Source: Chromatiales bacterium (ex Bugula neritina AB1) (lineage in GTDB: Bacteria > Pseudomonadota > Gammaproteobacteria > Granulosicoccales > Granulosicoccaceae). From it: a stretch of DNA of 64,000 nucleotides. The notes beneath the pieces were generated by a model. The model worked only from the letters and a program-made list of their open reading frames with translations. It made no database searches and was not told the DNA's origin. A program made the position numbers and the translations under genes. Below are positions 9,126 to 21,189 of the stretch, one piece after another; within the stretch, counting starts at the first letter, position 1; each line of letters starts with the position of its first letter. The DNA lies in NCBI GenBank assembly GCA_001730015.1, contig MDLA01000109.1, positions 62,001 through 126,000 on the forward strand, written 5' to 3'.

Positions 9126-11213
9126 TTAGGCGGCGTCGAGAAACCCCTGTCCGGCGAGGCGACTGTCGGGGAGCGGCGCCGGCTTGGCGATGTGGTATCC
9201 CTGAACATAATTGACGCCCAATTCCTGCAACACGCTTAATGATTCGGCGTTTTCCAGAAATTCAGCGACCGTCAGTTTGTTCATGACTTTCCCTACTGCA
9301 TGTATAGCTCTGACAAACTCTTTGTGTGTGGCATTGTGATCAATATCTCGCACAAATCGGCCATCGATTTTTATATAGTCCACCGGCAGTTTTTCCAGGT
9401 AACCGAAGGAGGAAAATCCGCTGCCGAAGTCATCCAGAGCCAGTTTGAAACCCAGCTCGTGCAGTCTTTGTAGAAATTCTATCGAGCTCTCGCCGACGGC
9501 AGCCGTTTCCGTTATTTCGAAGCAGATCGCGCTGGTCGGTACAGTCAGGTTATCTATAGATTGCTCTATGAAGTCCAGAAAATTTGTGTCACCAATGGTT
9601 TTTCCGGATAGATTAATATTGACTATTTCAATATCGTTCTGCAGGACAAAGGCGTTTGCCTCCAGCCACTCAAGAGATTTTGTTACAACCCAGCGGTCTA
9701 TGGCCGGGGCAAGTGAATATCGCTCGGCAACTTCAAGAAATTCACCAGGCTGGATTAATCGGTTATCGGTGTCAAGCATGCGTACCAGAACTTCCCAGCT
9801 ATGGGTCGGTTGCTGTGCAGTTCCCGCATTGCATTCGGCGACTGCCGAAGTTTTTACAATAGGCTGAAAGTAGAGGCAAAAGCGGTCGTTTTGCAAGGCA
9901 TGGTTAATCTTGGTAATCCAGTCAACATTTTTGCGCAATTGGGTAACACTGTTGTCGTCATTATAGAAGTGCGTACGTCCACCACCAGATTGCTTGGCTA
10001 CATAGCATGCAGTATCTGCAACCGATAGAAGTGAATGCTGGCAATGGTCTTCGGAGCGAAAATGAATTGCACCGAAACTACCCGTTATGGAAAAAGTTTT
10101 GTCTTCAAAGCTAAAGTGGTAGGGCGACAGCGCAGAGCTTGCTCGCGTGATGCAGGATCTGAACTCATCTTCCGTACAGTCAGGCAGTAAAATTAGAAAT
10201 TCGTCTCCGCCGAACCTGGCGACTTCAGCGCCACAGTAGCTTACGGTTGTTGTCAGAATATGGGCAATTTGCCGGATCAGTTCATCGCCGGCCGCGTGAC
10301 CGGCGGTGTCGTTTACTATTTTGAACAGATCCAGATCAATGAAGCACAGCCCGTGGTCCGTGGTTGTATTCTTTAGAACTTTATCCAGCTCGTTACAGAA
10401 TCCCCGACGATTCAAAACTTGGCTCAATGCATCATGTGTCGCATGAAATTCCAGTTTCTCTGTTAACCTGGAAGACGCTTCAATCTCGGTCTGCAGGCTC
10501 TCGTTCGCGATCTTTAAGCTAGTCGCTGAGCGTTTCTGGTTTTGCACGTAGAGTAAAATTAATGCAACCAGAAAAAATACCGCGATTCCCATTAGCCAGT
10601 AGGAAGTATGCAGCCGGCGTTCCAGGATTAGCTTTCTGGCGGCGTTCATATCATCAAGATAAGCTGAATAGTCAATGGCAGCGAGCTTGACACTGGCAAT
10701 ATCGTCACCGAGTGCATAGAGAGTTATTCGAATCTCTGTCAGGTTTTGTAGATCACCAGGCTCGATCCAGTCTACCAGCACCTGTGTGTATAGCAGTGTT
10801 GGCTCGCCGTTGTGACGCAGCGTTTCAATAGAGTTAATCATTTGCTGGTGAATATTGCTGGCGTCAGCCACAGCCGGGTTGGAGATGTGTGCATTCTGGT
10901 GCATTGAGCGTTGCACTGCAGTCAGATGATAGTCGAGATGGCGAAGTGACTTTTTATAATGATCGAGTTGCGTGTGCAAACTGGATTTTGATACAAGACC
11001 GCTGCGATTGGTGAATAGCGCTGCCGCACGTAGCAGACGGTGGTGTTGTAATTCCAGAGAGGTGATATACGAAGAGATATCTCCGTGGTCGGTATGAATA
11101 CCTTGCTGGTGCGACTTTTCGAACCCGCCTCGAAGGTAAATGGCCAGTGCCAGCAACGCGAGTGCTGCGGCCATGAGGTAGCCGCTGTTTTTACTGGTCG
11201 AAAGGCTGATCAT
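9126..11213 (-). CDS. Membrane-bound GGDEF-EAL cyclic-di-GMP signalling protein
   Basis: A 695-residue inner-membrane sensor. Transmembrane segments lie near 12-28 and 204-224, with a helical periplasmic domain between them. The GGDEF domain (about 255-420) keeps RFGGDEF and DLDLFKIVNDTAGHAAGDE, so it looks active as a diguanylate cyclase. The EAL domain (about 440-690) has EVL in place of EAL but keeps the metal and catalytic motifs (EITETA, LDDFGSGFSSF, YIKIDGRFV, QGYHIAKP), so phosphodiesterase activity is plausible. The periplasmic part contains no sensor domain I recognise. It is divergent from thrS. Confidence 0.9.
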   Translation of the reverse strand: MISLSTSKNSGYLMAAALALLALAIYLRGGFEKSHQQGIHTDHGDISSYITSLELQHHRLLRAAALFTNRSGLVSKSSLHTQLDHYKKSLRHLDYHLTAVQRSMHQNAHISNPAVADASNIHQQMINSIETLRHNGEPTLLYTQVLVDWIEPGDLQNLTEIRITLYALGDDIASVKLAAIDYSAYLDDMNAARKLILERRLHTSYWLMGIAVFFLVALILLYVQNQKRSATSLKIANESLQTEIEASSRLTEKLEFHATHDALSQVLNRRGFCNELDKVLKNTTTDHGLCFIDLDLFKIVNDTAGHAAGDELIRQIAHILTTTVSYCGAEVARFGGDEFLILLPDCTEDEFRSCITRASSALSPYHFSFEDKTFSITGSFGAIHFRSEDHCQHSLLSVADTACYVAKQSGGGRTHFYNDDNSVTQLRKNVDWITKINHALQNDRFCLYFQPIVKTSAVAECNAGTAQQPTHSWEVLVRMLDTDNRLIQPGEFLEVAERYSLAPAIDRWVVTKSLEWLEANAFVLQNDIEIVNINLSGKTIGDTNFLDFIEQSIDNLTVPTSAICFEITETAAVGESSIEFLQRLHELGFKLALDDFGSGFSSFGYLEKLPVDYIKIDGRFVRDIDHNATHKEFVRAIHAVGKVMNKLTVAEFLENAESLSVLQELGVNYVQGYHIAKPAPLPDSRLAGQGFLDAA

Positions 11214-11620
11214 AATTGATCGGTCATTATCTGAAGCTCTAACATGAGTCTTTCAGTCAGTTGGTTACTTGTAATCAACGGCATGACTTCGCGGTAGTTA
11301 CGGTGGCAATTTGTGGTGTGCAACAACGGTCGTTGCGCGAACTTGAATCCCGGGTTGTGAGCCGGTTTGCACTTTACATGACGGCATGTGCGGTGAAATC
11401 TTAATTACTGTTGCCGTTTGAAAGCGTCCACGTAGCTGGTCTATAATGGGCGCGCTGAATGGCGATGACCGCTTGATCCATTGCCATAATCGTTTTCTCA
11501 ACTATACTTCTTCTACTCTCTCACTCTCCCGCAACCACGGCGATAATCACGTCGCTGGTGATCTTTCAAGAGTAAAAACCACGTGGCCTTACGTAGGGGT
11601 CACCACTGACAGGATTTACG
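11214..11620. other. 407-base intergenic region before thrS
   Basis: The spacer between the divergent GGDEF-EAL gene and thrS. It holds a good sigma70-type promoter (listed separately) and a leader of roughly 170 bases before the thrS ATG. The leader could carry an autoregulatory tRNA-like operator as in E. coli thrS, but I could not identify a clear anticodon-like fold. I see no convincing small gene here. Confidence 0.5.
11418..11447 (+). promoter_or_regulatory. Sigma70-like promoter for the thrS operon
   Basis: TTGAAA at 11418-11423 and TATAAT at 11442-11447, spaced by 18 bases and pointing at thrS. Transcription would start near 11454. This is the best promoter match seen upstream of the translation operon. 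Confidence 0.6.
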
Positions 11621-13546
11621 ATGCCAACTATTACACTCCCCGATGGTAGTCAACGCGCTTTCGGCCATGCTGTGTCAGTGACGGATGTTGCAGCGGATAT
11701 CGGTCCAGGTCTGGCCAAAGCCGCTCTTGCTGGTCGCGTAAATGGCGAACTGGTTGACGCCGCTTGTGTAATTGATAACGATTCCCAGCTGGAGATCGTG
11801 ACCTCACGGGATGAAGACGGCCTTCACCTGATCCGCCATTCCACCGCACATCTCATGGCTCAGGCTGTGAAGCAACTGTACCCGGGAGCACAAGTCACTA
11901 TTGGTCCGGTCATCGAAGACGGTTTTTATTACGACTTTGCCTACGAAAAAACTTTCACTCCTGAAGATCTAGATGCTATTTCCGAGCGGATGACAGAGCT
12001 TGCCAGACAGGCCATCCCGATTTCCCGCAGTGAGTTGTCGCGCAATGAAGCCGTCGCCTTCTTCGACAATTTATCAGAAGACTACAAAGCCGAGATTATT
12101 CGCGATATCCCTGAGCAAGAAACACTTTCGCTCTATGAGCAGGGGGATTTCACCGATCTTTGCCGTGGACCCCATGTTCCCAACACTGGGCATCTAGGTC
12201 ATTTTAAACTGATGAAAGTGGCTGGAGCCTATTGGCGGGGCGATTCCGACAATGCGATGCTGCAACGAATTTACGGCACCGCGTGGGCGAGTAAAAAAGA
12301 TCTCAAAGGACATTTAAATCGACTGGAAGAGGCAGCTAAACGTGATCACCGGAAAATCGGCAAAGATCTAGATCTTTTTCATTTGCAGGAAGAAGCGCCG
12401 GGTATGGTGTTCTGGCACCCCGATGGCTGGACGATCTACCAGGTCGTTGAGCAATATATGCGTGGCCGTCAGAAAGAACAGGGTTATCGTGAAATACGAA
12501 CCCCGCAGGTAGTGGATATGTCTCTGTGGGAGCGTTCCGGTCATGCCGATAAATTCGGTGATGATATGTTCACGGTAAAAACCGAAGACAGAGAGTTTGC
12601 GGTAAAACCGATGAACTGCCCGTGTCATGTGCAGGTATTTAATCAGGGTTTACGCAGTTACAGAGAGTTGCCGCTTCGCTTCGCCGAGTTCGGTTCCTGC
12701 CACCGCAACGAGCTTTCGGGTGCGTTGCATGGAATCATGCGAGTGCGAGCCTTTGTTCAGGACGACGGACATATATTCTGTGCTGAGTCGCAAATCCAGG
12801 ACGAATGCGCAACATTCATCGATTTTCTTCATTCTGTGTACGAAGATTTCGGCTTCACTGAAGTGATCTACCGGCTGTCAACCCGACCGGAAAAGCGCGT
12901 AGGCAGTGAAGAGAGCTGGGACAAAGCAGAAAAGGCTCTGGCTGAAGCACTTGATGCCAAGCAAATTGAATGGAAGGAGCTGCCGGGAGAGGGTGCATTC
13001 TACGGTCCGAAGATCGAATTTTCGCTTAAAGATTGCATTGGTCGCGTGTGGCAATGCGGTACCATGCAGGTTGATTTCTCCATGCCCGGACGGCTGGATG
13101 CGACATATGTTGATGCGAATGGTGAAAGACAGACACCTGTGATGCTGCATCGGGCTATAATCGGATCGTTCGAGCGGTTTATTGGAATACTGGTTGAGAA
13201 TTACGAGGGTAAAATGCCACTTTGGCTTGCGCCGAATCAGGTTCGAATTCTAAACATTACCAATAAACAGCAGGAATTTTGCAAGAAACTTGAAAAAACC
13301 CTGTCGGATCAAGGCTTCAGAGTACATTGTGACTTGAGAAATGAGAAGATAGGCCTTAAGATTCGTGAGGCTACGCTTGGACGGGTACCCTATATGCTAG
13401 TCATAGGCGATAAAGAAACACATTCCGGTAAAGTGGCAGTTCGAACACGCGATGCGAAAGAACTGGGTCCGATGGACATAGATACACTAATTGCCGGGTT
13501 AACTCGTGAAGTTGCGACATACGGTCGCGACCCTTTGGAGGAATAA
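11621..13546 (+). CDS. thrS: Threonyl-tRNA synthetase
   Basis: Charges tRNA-Thr with threonine. At 641 residues it is full length. Domains in order are an N-terminal TGS domain ([10 protein letters not shown]), the editing domain with HSTAHLMAQ, the class II catalytic core with the zinc-site NCPCH, motif 2 ([10 protein letters not shown] ... [11 protein letters not shown]) and motif 3 ([12 protein letters not shown]), and the C-terminal anticodon-binding domain. It is the first gene of the translation operon, followed by infC after only 3 bases. Identification is very secure. Confidence 0.98.
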   Translation: MPTITLPDGSQRAFGHAVSVTDVAADIGPGLAKAALAGRVNGELVDAACVIDNDSQLEIVTSRDEDGLHLIRHSTAHLMAQAVKQLYPGAQVTIGPVIEDGFYYDFAYEKTFTPEDLDAISERMTELARQAIPISRSELSRNEAVAFFDNLSEDYKAEIIRDIPEQETLSLYEQGDFTDLCRGPHVPNTGHLGHFKLMKVAGAYWRGDSDNAMLQRIYGTAWASKKDLKGHLNRLEEAAKRDHRKIGKDLDLFHLQEEAPGMVFWHPDGWTIYQVVEQYMRGRQKEQGYREIRTPQVVDMSLWERSGHADKFGDDMFTVKTEDREFAVKPMNCPCHVQVFNQGLRSYRELPLRFAEFGSCHRNELSGALHGIMRVRAFVQDDGHIFCAESQIQDECATFIDFLHSVYEDFGFTEVIYRLSTRPEKRVGSEESWDKAEKALAEALDAKQIEWKELPGEGAFYGPKIEFSLKDCIGRVWQCGTMQVDFSMPGRLDATYVDANGERQTPVMLHRAIIGSFERFIGILVENYEGKMPLWLAPNQVRILNITNKQQEFCKKLEKTLSDQGFRVHCDLRNEKIGLKIREATLGRVPYMLVIGDKETHSGKVAVRTRDAKELGPMDIDTLIAGLTREVATYGRDPLEE

Positions 13547-13549
13547 TCC

Positions 13550-14068
13550 ATAGCTGCACCAAAAGCAAATAAGCGGAACCATGAAATTGAGGCTCCGCAA
13601 GTCAGACTGATCCGCCAGGATGGAGAACAGGTTGGCGTAGTCCCGGTGGGCGACGCAATCAAAACTGCGGAAGAAGCTGGTCTGGATCTGGTCGAGATTT
13701 CACCTAACGTAGACCCGCCCGTCTGCAAAATAATGGATTACGGGCGCTTTAAATTCGAGCTGAATAAAAAGCAGCACAGTGCGAAGAAAAAGCAGAAGCA
13801 GGTTCAACTTAAGGAAATAAAATTCAGACCAGGTACCGAAGATGCGGATTATCAGGTTAAACTAAAGAATCTGGTCAAGTTTCTGGAAAACGGAGACAAG
13901 ACCAAAGTAACACTGCGTTTCAGAGGCAGAGAGATGGCACATCGCGATCTCGGTCTGAAGCTTCTTAAACGCGTGGAAGCAGATCTTTCGGAATTGGCTG
14001 TTGTAGAACAGTTTCCAAAACTGGAAGGTCGGCAAATGGTGATGGTCCTGGCTCCTAAAAAGACCTGA
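13550..14068 (+). CDS. infC: Translation initiation factor IF-3, ATA start codon
   Basis: IF-3 binds the 30S subunit and discriminates against non-canonical start codons. The body is unmistakable ([52 protein letters not shown]). The frame runs upstream past the GTG at 13646 and is closed by the thrS stop (13544-13546). IF-3 homology ([15 protein letters not shown]) extends well before 13646. The only fitting initiator is ATA at 13550-13552, 8 bases after a strong GGAGG (13537-13541). That gives 172 residues, the normal length. infC is known for rare AUU/AUC/AUA starts that allow IF-3 to repress its own synthesis. Confidence 0.92.
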   Translation: MAAPKANKRNHEIEAPQVRLIRQDGEQVGVVPVGDAIKTAEEAGLDLVEISPNVDPPVCKIMDYGRFKFELNKKQHSAKKKQKQVQLKEIKFRPGTEDADYQVKLKNLVKFLENGDKTKVTLRFRGREMAHRDLGLKLLKRVEADLSELAVVEQFPKLEGRQMVMVLAPKKT

Positions 14069-14145
14069 CTATTGCGGGCCCGAGCTGCAGTACAACTCCG
14101 ACTCGGCCGGGCATCAAATAACATTAAACTGAACGGGAGTTCATT

Positions 14146-14343
14146 GTGCCAAAGATTAAAAGTAATAGTGGTGCTGCCAAGCGTTTCAAACGCACGGGTG
14201 GCGGTGGCTTCAAGCGCAAGCAGAGTCACCTTCGTCATATCCTTACCAAAAAAAGCTCTAAGCGAAAGCGCCATTTGCGCGGTAAATCGCTAGTCCACGA
14301 GGCCGACAAGGCACTTGTGGTCCAAATGCTTCCATATTCGTAG
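14146..14343 (+). CDS. rpmI: 50S ribosomal protein L35
   Basis: A 65-residue, very basic ribosomal protein starting [15 protein letters not shown] with the conserved segment [11 protein letters not shown]. The start is GTG at 14146 with GGGAG about 6 bases upstream. It lies between infC and rplT as in most bacteria. Confidence 0.97.
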   Translation: MPKIKSNSGAAKRFKRTGGGGFKRKQSHLRHILTKKSSKRKRHLRGKSLVHEADKALVVQMLPYS

Positions 14344-14352
14344 GGGACCGGG

Positions 14353-14718
14353 ATGCCAAGAGTAAAACGTGGTGTTCAGGCTCACGCCAGACACAAAAAA
14401 GTCCTCAAAAAGGCAAAAGGCTACAGCGGTGCGCGGAGTAAAGTCTATCGCGTAGCGGTTCAGGCGGTTACCAAGGCGGGGCAGTATGCCTACCGCGATC
14501 GTCGCCAGAGAAAACGTCAGTTTCGTTCGCTGTGGATAGCTCGTATTAATGCAGCGGCAAGACAGTGCGATATGTCGTACAGTCGATTTATGGACGGTCT
14601 GAACAAGGCTGGAATTGAAATCGATCGAAAAGTACTGGCAGATATTGCAGTGCACGACTCTGCTGCATTCGGGCAGCTTGCTGATAAAGCAAAAGCGGGC
14701 TTGCAGGCAGCCGCATAA
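14353..14718 (+). CDS. rplT: 50S ribosomal protein L20
   Basis: A 121-residue ribosomal protein with the L20 signature ([43 protein letters not shown]). It lies 9 bases after rpmI. L20 is needed early in 50S assembly and in many bacteria represses its own operon by binding the mRNA; that control is not tested here. A terminator follows. Confidence 0.98.
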   Translation: MPRVKRGVQAHARHKKVLKKAKGYSGARSKVYRVAVQAVTKAGQYAYRDRRQRKRQFRSLWIARINAAARQCDMSYSRFMDGLNKAGIEIDRKVLADIAVHDSAAFGQLADKAKAGLQAAA

Positions 14719-14763
14719 ATTGTACTCGTCGGTAGATTAACCGACCGAATACAGCTCCAGCCG

Positions 14764-14799
14764 ACGGGAAAAGACATCTTGATGTCTTTTCCCGTTTTT
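14764..14799 (+). terminator. Intrinsic terminator after rplT
   Basis: A perfect 15-base inverted repeat (14764-14778 with 14781-14795) and a two-base loop, followed by a T-rich tract. It lies 45 bases after the rplT stop and 114 bases before pheS. It could end the thrS-rplT transcript or act as an attenuator for pheST. I looked for a Phe-rich leader peptide before it and found none. A second small hairpin (14854-14859 with 14865-14870) lies nearer pheS. Confidence 0.85.
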
Positions 14800-14890
14800 G
14801 TTTCTGACACCATATTCACTGCCCGAATTAATTGACATGTTGTAGCGGAGATTCCAGACAACCCGTCTGGCAGCCCGAATGTCTGAATGA

Positions 14891-15892
<1,002 letters not shown>

Positions 15893-15907
15893 CAGGGCGG
15901 CACGATA

Positions 15908-18283
15908 ATGAAATTCAGTGAAGCGTGGGTTCGTGAGTGGGTGAACCTGTCAATCAGCTCGGATGAGCTTGCAGAGCAACTAACCATGCTGGGCCTTGAG
16001 GTCGATGATCGGACCCCGGCAGCCGGAAAAACTGACGGAGTGGTGGTTGCCGAAATTCAAAGTGCAGAGCAACACCCGGATGCCGATCGACTGCGGGTAT
16101 GTAAGGTTGACGACGGCAGCGGAGAATTACACAACGTCGTTTGCGGAGCGCCAAATGCCCGCGCCGGTATCCGCGTTCCGTTTGCCAGAGTAGGGGCAGA
16201 GCTGTCCGGTGGCTTTAAGATTAAAAGCACCAAGCTTCGAGGCGTAAAATCAGATGGCATGTTGTGCTCTGCCGCAGAGCTTAAGTTGTCTGAAGAATCT
16301 GATGGCTTGCATGAGCTCGCCGCCGATGCACCCCTAGGGTTGCCATTGAGTGAATATCTCAGTCTGGATGACTACATCATCGATATCGATCTGACACCGA
16401 ATCGAGGCGACTGTCTGAGTCTGCGCGGAGTGGCGCGTGAACTCAGCGCGCGCAATCTCGTGCCATTGGTTGAACCCCAATTTGATGTCGTCGAACAGTC
16501 CCACGAAGAGACTTTTCCGGTTGAAATCGCGGCGGACACTTGCTGTGCAAACTACGTTGGCCGAGTGATAAAAGGCATCGATCCCTCGGCGTCGACGCCG
16601 TTGTGGATGGTCGAGAAATTGAGACGCTGCGGCATTCGGTCTATTAGTCCATCGGTCGACGTTACAAACTTTGTCATGATGGAATTCGGCCAGCCGATGC
16701 ACGCGTTTGATTTGGCCGGACTGGATCAGGGAATTCGCGTTCGTCCGGCCGAGCAGGGTGAAAAGTTAACATTGCTCGATGGTCGCGAGATCACCCTCGA
16801 TGCTGATACCACCCTGATTTGCGATCACAACAAGGCCGTGGCAATTGCGGGCATTATGGGCGGAGATGCAACCGGCGTATCGTCACAAACGCAGGATGTT
16901 CTACTTGAAGCAGCATTGTTCACTCCGTTGGGTATCGCGGGTAAACCACGTCGATACAACGCCTATACCGATTCAGCTCAACGCTTTGAGCGCGGTGTTG
17001 ACAGTGCATTGCAGCATCAGGCTATCGAACGCGCCAGTCAGCTGCTGATCTCTATTGTCGGCGGTTCTGCCGGGCCGGTGTTTGAAACGCGCAATCCGGA
17101 GCTTGATCGGAAAATGAGCACTATTCATCTTCGTCGGGCGCGTCTCGATCGCTTTCTCGGCGTAGTAATCGATGATCAGAGAGTGTCAGATATTCTGAAT
17201 TCACTTGGTATTGAATTGAATCCGGTGAGCGACGGCTGGGAGGCTCTGGCACCGAGTTATCGCTACGATATTGCAATCGAGGAAGATTTAATCGAAGAGA
17301 TTGCGCGGGTAAACGGGTATGACAACATGCCGAGAACCAACCCACCGTGGGTTCCGCGGATGGGATCGACGCCTGAACAGCAGATGCCGCGGAATAAGCT
17401 GCAGCAACTACTGGTGGACCGGGGTTATCAGGAAGTGGTTTGTTATAGTTTTGTTGATGGCGAGAAGCAGCAATTGCTTGATCCGCAAGCCGGTGCTCTG
17501 CCACTGGCTAACCCGATTTCATCCGATATGGATGTCATGCGAAATTCGCTCTGGCCGGGGCTTTGTAGCACCATGCAGAGCAACCTCAACCGCCAGCAAA
17601 ATGACATACGTCTGTTCGAGTCCGGCCTGAAGTTTACTGTTGAGAATGACGAGTTAAAACAACAGCCTGTGATAAGTGGTTTGGTTGCCGGAATTCGCAC
17701 GCCGGCCCACTGGAGTGAAAGTGAGAAGGCAGCGGATTTTTTCGATACCAAAGCGGATGTTGAATCGTTGCTGGCTGCAGCAAGTGACCGCACCTTTCGT
17801 TTCCAAAAAGCCGAACACGCAGCGATGCATCCGGGTATCTGTGCGGCAATTTATGAAGGGCAGAATCGCGTAGGCTGGCTTGGCAGTTTGCACCCAAAGC
17901 TACAGAAATTGTTGGATTTGTCGCAAATTCCAGTATTGTTTGAGATTGAACTTGAGGTGCTAAACCGGATCAAACTGCCGGAGTTTTCAGAGATTTCCAG
18001 GTTTCCGTCTGTGAGACGGGATTTAGCGGTAACGGTAGATATGGATATCTCGTATGCGGCAATTGAGGAATGCGTCAGAAAGCATGCCCCATCGTCATTA
18101 AAGGAAGTGCGGGTAATTGACGTCTATACAGGTAAGGGCATTACAAGTGGTCTAAAGAGCGTTGCTTTAGGGTTGATTTTGCAAGATTTTTCTAGCACTC
18201 TTGGCGACAATGAAATTGACACAGCGATGTCTCGCATTCTTAACGGTTTGATCGAAGATTTGCGCGCGACACTCAGGACATAA
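15908..18283 (+). CDS. pheT: Phenylalanyl-tRNA synthetase beta subunit
   Basis: The 791-residue editing and tRNA-binding subunit. Visible are the N-terminal tRNA-binding (EMAP-like) domain with [11 protein letters not shown], the B3/B4 editing region with [13 protein letters not shown], the B5 domain and the C-terminal ferredoxin-fold anticodon domain ([13 protein letters not shown]). It partners with pheS; ihfA starts 4 bases after its stop. Confidence 0.98.
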   Translation: MKFSEAWVREWVNLSISSDELAEQLTMLGLEVDDRTPAAGKTDGVVVAEIQSAEQHPDADRLRVCKVDDGSGELHNVVCGAPNARAGIRVPFARVGAELSGGFKIKSTKLRGVKSDGMLCSAAELKLSEESDGLHELAADAPLGLPLSEYLSLDDYIIDIDLTPNRGDCLSLRGVARELSARNLVPLVEPQFDVVEQSHEETFPVEIAADTCCANYVGRVIKGIDPSASTPLWMVEKLRRCGIRSISPSVDVTNFVMMEFGQPMHAFDLAGLDQGIRVRPAEQGEKLTLLDGREITLDADTTLICDHNKAVAIAGIMGGDATGVSSQTQDVLLEAALFTPLGIAGKPRRYNAYTDSAQRFERGVDSALQHQAIERASQLLISIVGGSAGPVFETRNPELDRKMSTIHLRRARLDRFLGVVIDDQRVSDILNSLGIELNPVSDGWEALAPSYRYDIAIEEDLIEEIARVNGYDNMPRTNPPWVPRMGSTPEQQMPRNKLQQLLVDRGYQEVVCYSFVDGEKQQLLDPQAGALPLANPISSDMDVMRNSLWPGLCSTMQSNLNRQQNDIRLFESGLKFTVENDELKQQPVISGLVAGIRTPAHWSESEKAADFFDTKADVESLLAAASDRTFRFQKAEHAAMHPGICAAIYEGQNRVGWLGSLHPKLQKLLDLSQIPVLFEIELEVLNRIKLPEFSEISRFPSVRRDLAVTVDMDISYAAIEECVRKHAPSSLKEVRVIDVYTGKGITSGLKSVALGLILQDFSSTLGDNEIDTAMSRILNGLIEDLRATLRT

Positions 18284-18287
18284 GAAA

Positions 18288-18587
18288 ATGGCGTTAACCA
18301 AGGCATCAATGGCAGAAATGCTCTTTGATGAACTCGGACTCAACAAGCGTGAAGCCAAAGAGTTTGTCGAACAGTTTTTTGAAGAAGTGCGTGTCGCTTT
18401 GGAGAAAGGCGAAGATGTGAAATTGTCAGGATTCGGCAATTTTATTCTCCGCAGCAAGAATGAACGCCCTGGACGTAATCCAAAGACGGGTGAGGAGATT
18501 CCGATTTCCGCCCGGCGCGTGGTGACGTTTCGGCCTGGACAAAAACTAAAAGCTCGAGTCGAAGCCTATGCTGGAAACCAGCAATAA
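18288..18587 (+). CDS. ihfA: Integration host factor alpha subunit
   Basis: A 99-residue DNA-bending protein of the HU/IHF family ([29 protein letters not shown], the family signature). Position after pheT is the standard place for ihfA in gammaproteobacteria and separates it from ihfB and HU. Its end overlaps the next gene by 20 bases. Confidence 0.96.
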   Translation: MALTKASMAEMLFDELGLNKREAKEFVEQFFEEVRVALEKGEDVKLSGFGNFILRSKNERPGRNPKTGEEIPISARRVVTFRPGQKLKARVEAYAGNQQ

Positions 18588-18924
18588 TAACGAATTGCCG
18601 TCGATCCCCAACAAACGCTATTTCACTATCGGTGAGGTCAGCGACTTGTGCGACGTCAAACCGCATGTACTGCGGTACTGGGAACAGGAATTTCCTGATC
18701 TCAAACCGGTAAAACGTCGGGGCAATCGCCGGTATTATCAACGGCACGACGTTATGCTGATACGCACCATTAGAGACCTGCTGTACCAGCAGGGGTACAC
18801 GATAGGCGGCGCTCGTCAGCAATTGTCCGGCGAAACGGCAAAGGAAGACAGCGGTCAGGCACAGCAGGTTGTAAAACAGTTGCGTCAGGAGTTAGAAGAC
18901 GTGCTAAAGATCCTCAAGGCATGA
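18568..18924 (+). CDS. MerR-family regulator of the pheT-ihfA operon
   Basis: A 118-residue DNA-binding protein with a MerR-type winged helix ([26 protein letters not shown], then [12 protein letters not shown]) and a short coiled-coil C-terminus. It has no effector domain and no Cys or His metal site. Such short MerR proteins follow ihfA in many gammaproteobacteria, but their target is not established. The ATG lies inside ihfA (20-base overlap), which suggests translational coupling. Confidence 0.85.
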   Translation: MLETSNNNELPSIPNKRYFTIGEVSDLCDVKPHVLRYWEQEFPDLKPVKRRGNRRYYQRHDVMLIRTIRDLLYQQGYTIGGARQQLSGETAKEDSGQAQQVVKQLRQELEDVLKILKA

Positions 18925-18958
18925 TATAGTTCGGCCGCGGAAACGCGAATGATCTAAT

Positions 18959-19035
<77 letters not shown>

Positions 19036-19049
19036 AGATCAACAATCGA

Positions 19050-19071
19050 AGCCACATTTGTGGCTTTTTTT
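19050..19071 (+). terminator. Intrinsic terminator after tRNA-Pro
   Basis: The 7-base stem AGCCACA/TGTGGCT (19050-19056 with 19059-19065) is followed directly by six Ts. It lies 15 bases after the tRNA. Confidence 0.9.
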
Positions 19072-19217
19072 GTGCCCGTTACGGTTTCCTTAATTGCACT
19101 GGTTATAGCGTTTACTAAAGCCGTATACGGTGCACTGGCACAACTTTTCAGAGGTGTCGAATCGAGAGTGCCCTTTTAATTTATGGTATGTTAATTCATG
19201 GTATGGCAGATTAAAGA

Positions 19218-19565
19218 ATGAATCAGCTTGAAACTGTACTGATGGCGGCTCAAGAGAACCCGGCGACTGTAGAATTTGCAGAGGTGATGGCAGTTATCGA
19301 CGCTTATTATCACTATCAGCCCAGTGCGTTTTCAAATAGTGGTATTCAGAACGATGCAGGGAGCAATGAGGGAAGCTGCAAGATATTCGCGCTAGCCAAA
19401 CTGCATGGACTCAGCCAGTCTGCCACACTGGCGCTTTTTGGTCGCTATTATCGGGAAGATGTTCTTGAACACCCGAATGCGGTCGATCACGCTAATATCC
19501 GCACATTCATTAAACATGGCTGGGCAGGTATCACGTTTGCGCATGAGCCGCTGAGCGAAAAGTGA
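19218..19565 (+). CDS. HopJ type III effector-family protein
   Basis: A 115-residue protein matching the HopJ family in almost every landmark: FAEVMAVIDAYYHYQPSAF, GSNEGSCKIFALAKLHGLS, LALFGRYYREDVLEHP and FIKHGWAGITF. The name comes from a plant-pathogen effector, but homologues are widespread in free-living marine bacteria without type III secretion. There is no signal peptide. Function in this setting is unknown. Confidence 0.85.
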   Translation: MNQLETVLMAAQENPATVEFAEVMAVIDAYYHYQPSAFSNSGIQNDAGSNEGSCKIFALAKLHGLSQSATLALFGRYYREDVLEHPNAVDHANIRTFIKHGWAGITFAHEPLSEK

Positions 19566-19846
19566 TTGTTCGGCCCGGTTTCTTCCAGTGTCAGCTCGCA
19601 TTATTCAGGGTGGCGAGGGTAACGCGCCGACCTTATTTACTGGTGTTGCATAAAATTTCGAGTCCAGGAGCTTATAGAGCAGTATAAAAGGTGCTGCACG
19701 GAGTTTTTACTGGATTGAGCCTGGTTATTCTAAGTGATATTCAGGAAAAGCGACTACAGCGCCTTAGATGCTGCTATAGAAGCAGCGCAGTGGTTCTGGG
19801 CCGGAACTTTATGTAACTCCAGGGTTAACATCTGATTTCCAGCCCG

Positions 19847-21082
19847 CTATCTGCCAGCGGTTGCCTGCTCCCCATTATTCATACGAGCAAGTACGGCAAG
19901 TAAAGCAAGCGCGATGATCCCAAAAACAAAGCACGTGCGCAGGATACCGGACAGGGTTTGCCAGTCGAGTGGAATTCCGGCAGTTGCAGAGGAGAGGTTG
20001 AACAATACCACTGAGAATAGTAATCGTCCGGCAAGGCTTTGCATACTCAGGTAAGTTGCTCGTTGCGCACTGGGTATTCTGGGAGCGATTACTCCCATCA
20101 TCGGGCCGTGGGCCATAGACATGGAAAAATTTCGGAACATCACCAGGATAAGAAATATTGGGTGCAGCCACAGCGCGAGTCCACCGATAATAATGCACTG
20201 AAACAAAATACTGCAGAGCAGCACGATTGTTACACCGAATTTTTTCTGCAGACCAATACTGACTCTGGCACCTATAGCCCCCCCGAACATAGACATGCCG
20301 ATGACAATTCCCGAAACAAGCGGGGCATTGGTGGATTTAAACCAGCTGGTTATTGATGTTGTGTCAAGCAAAGCGATATAGGGTTGGTAGAATTCGAAAG
20401 GTATGTGTTCCAGTGAATAGCCGAATACATAAAAGAGAAAAATCCAGATCAATACAGTGCTTCGCAAATGTCCAATGCAACTGATTAGCTGCCGGAAAAA
20501 TGAATCGGCAGTTGAGCCGTCTATTCGATCTGGTTCGTGAAAACACCAGCTGAGGTAAAGAGCTGTGAGTCCTCCGGCAAGAGCCGCAACATACGGTAGG
20601 CGCAAGTCAATTACACCGAGCAGACCACCCACCAGGCAGGAGCAAGCCAGACCGGTCATACCGAATTGCAGTGCTTTCGCTTCATAGCTGGAGTATTGTT
20701 GTGACTGCTGTTTTTGTGACAGTGAGTCGTAGAGCAGTGAGCTGTCGCTGCCGGATTGGAAAGCAATACCAGCAGCAAGAAAAAACTGTGCGGCGGCAAG
20801 TGTTGCAAAGCTCCCTGCGCTCAAAAAAGCAATGTAGGCGCAGCATGTCAATAGAGCTGCCAGCAGAAGTGTTGGTCGTCTTCCTGCTCGATCAGACAGG
20901 TAGCCTGATGGAATTTCCAGAATAAATACGCCGAAATAGTAGATGCTGCCGAGGCGAATAGCCTCACCCAGAGTAACTGTTTCGGTAAAAAACAGGAAAA
21001 ATACCGGAATCCATGGAGAAAAACTGGTGGCAGCCTGGTACCAGGGGTACAGGTGGATGTTTCGGTTGAGTGAGCTTTGCAA
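19847..21082 (-). CDS. Major facilitator superfamily transporter
   Basis: A 411-residue inner-membrane carrier with about 12 hydrophobic segments and the MFS motif between segments 2 and 3 (GYLSDRAGRRPTLL). The N-terminus NIHLYPWYQ..SPWIPVFFLFF is typical of a broad family of uncharacterised MFS carriers. The start is TTG at 21082; no ATG lies near the expected N-terminus. Substrate unknown. It is convergent with hopJ. Confidence 0.88.
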   Translation of the reverse strand: MQSSLNRNIHLYPWYQAATSFSPWIPVFFLFFTETVTLGEAIRLGSIYYFGVFILEIPSGYLSDRAGRRPTLLLAALLTCCAYIAFLSAGSFATLAAAQFFLAAGIAFQSGSDSSLLYDSLSQKQQSQQYSSYEAKALQFGMTGLACSCLVGGLLGVIDLRLPYVAALAGGLTALYLSWCFHEPDRIDGSTADSFFRQLISCIGHLRSTVLIWIFLFYVFGYSLEHIPFEFYQPYIALLDTTSITSWFKSTNAPLVSGIVIGMSMFGGAIGARVSIGLQKKFGVTIVLLCSILFQCIIIGGLALWLHPIFLILVMFRNFSMSMAHGPMMGVIAPRIPSAQRATYLSMQSLAGRLLFSVVLFNLSSATAGIPLDWQTLSGILRTCFVFGIIALALLAVLARMNNGEQATAGR

Positions 21083-21189
21083 ATTGAAGTCGCTCTGTGA
21101 GCTATAGTCCGGCCTGCACGCGGGCTAAAACGAGGTGGAGAAATTCATGTTTTAGAAATCACGTGATATTGTATTGAGGGAGTTCTGTG

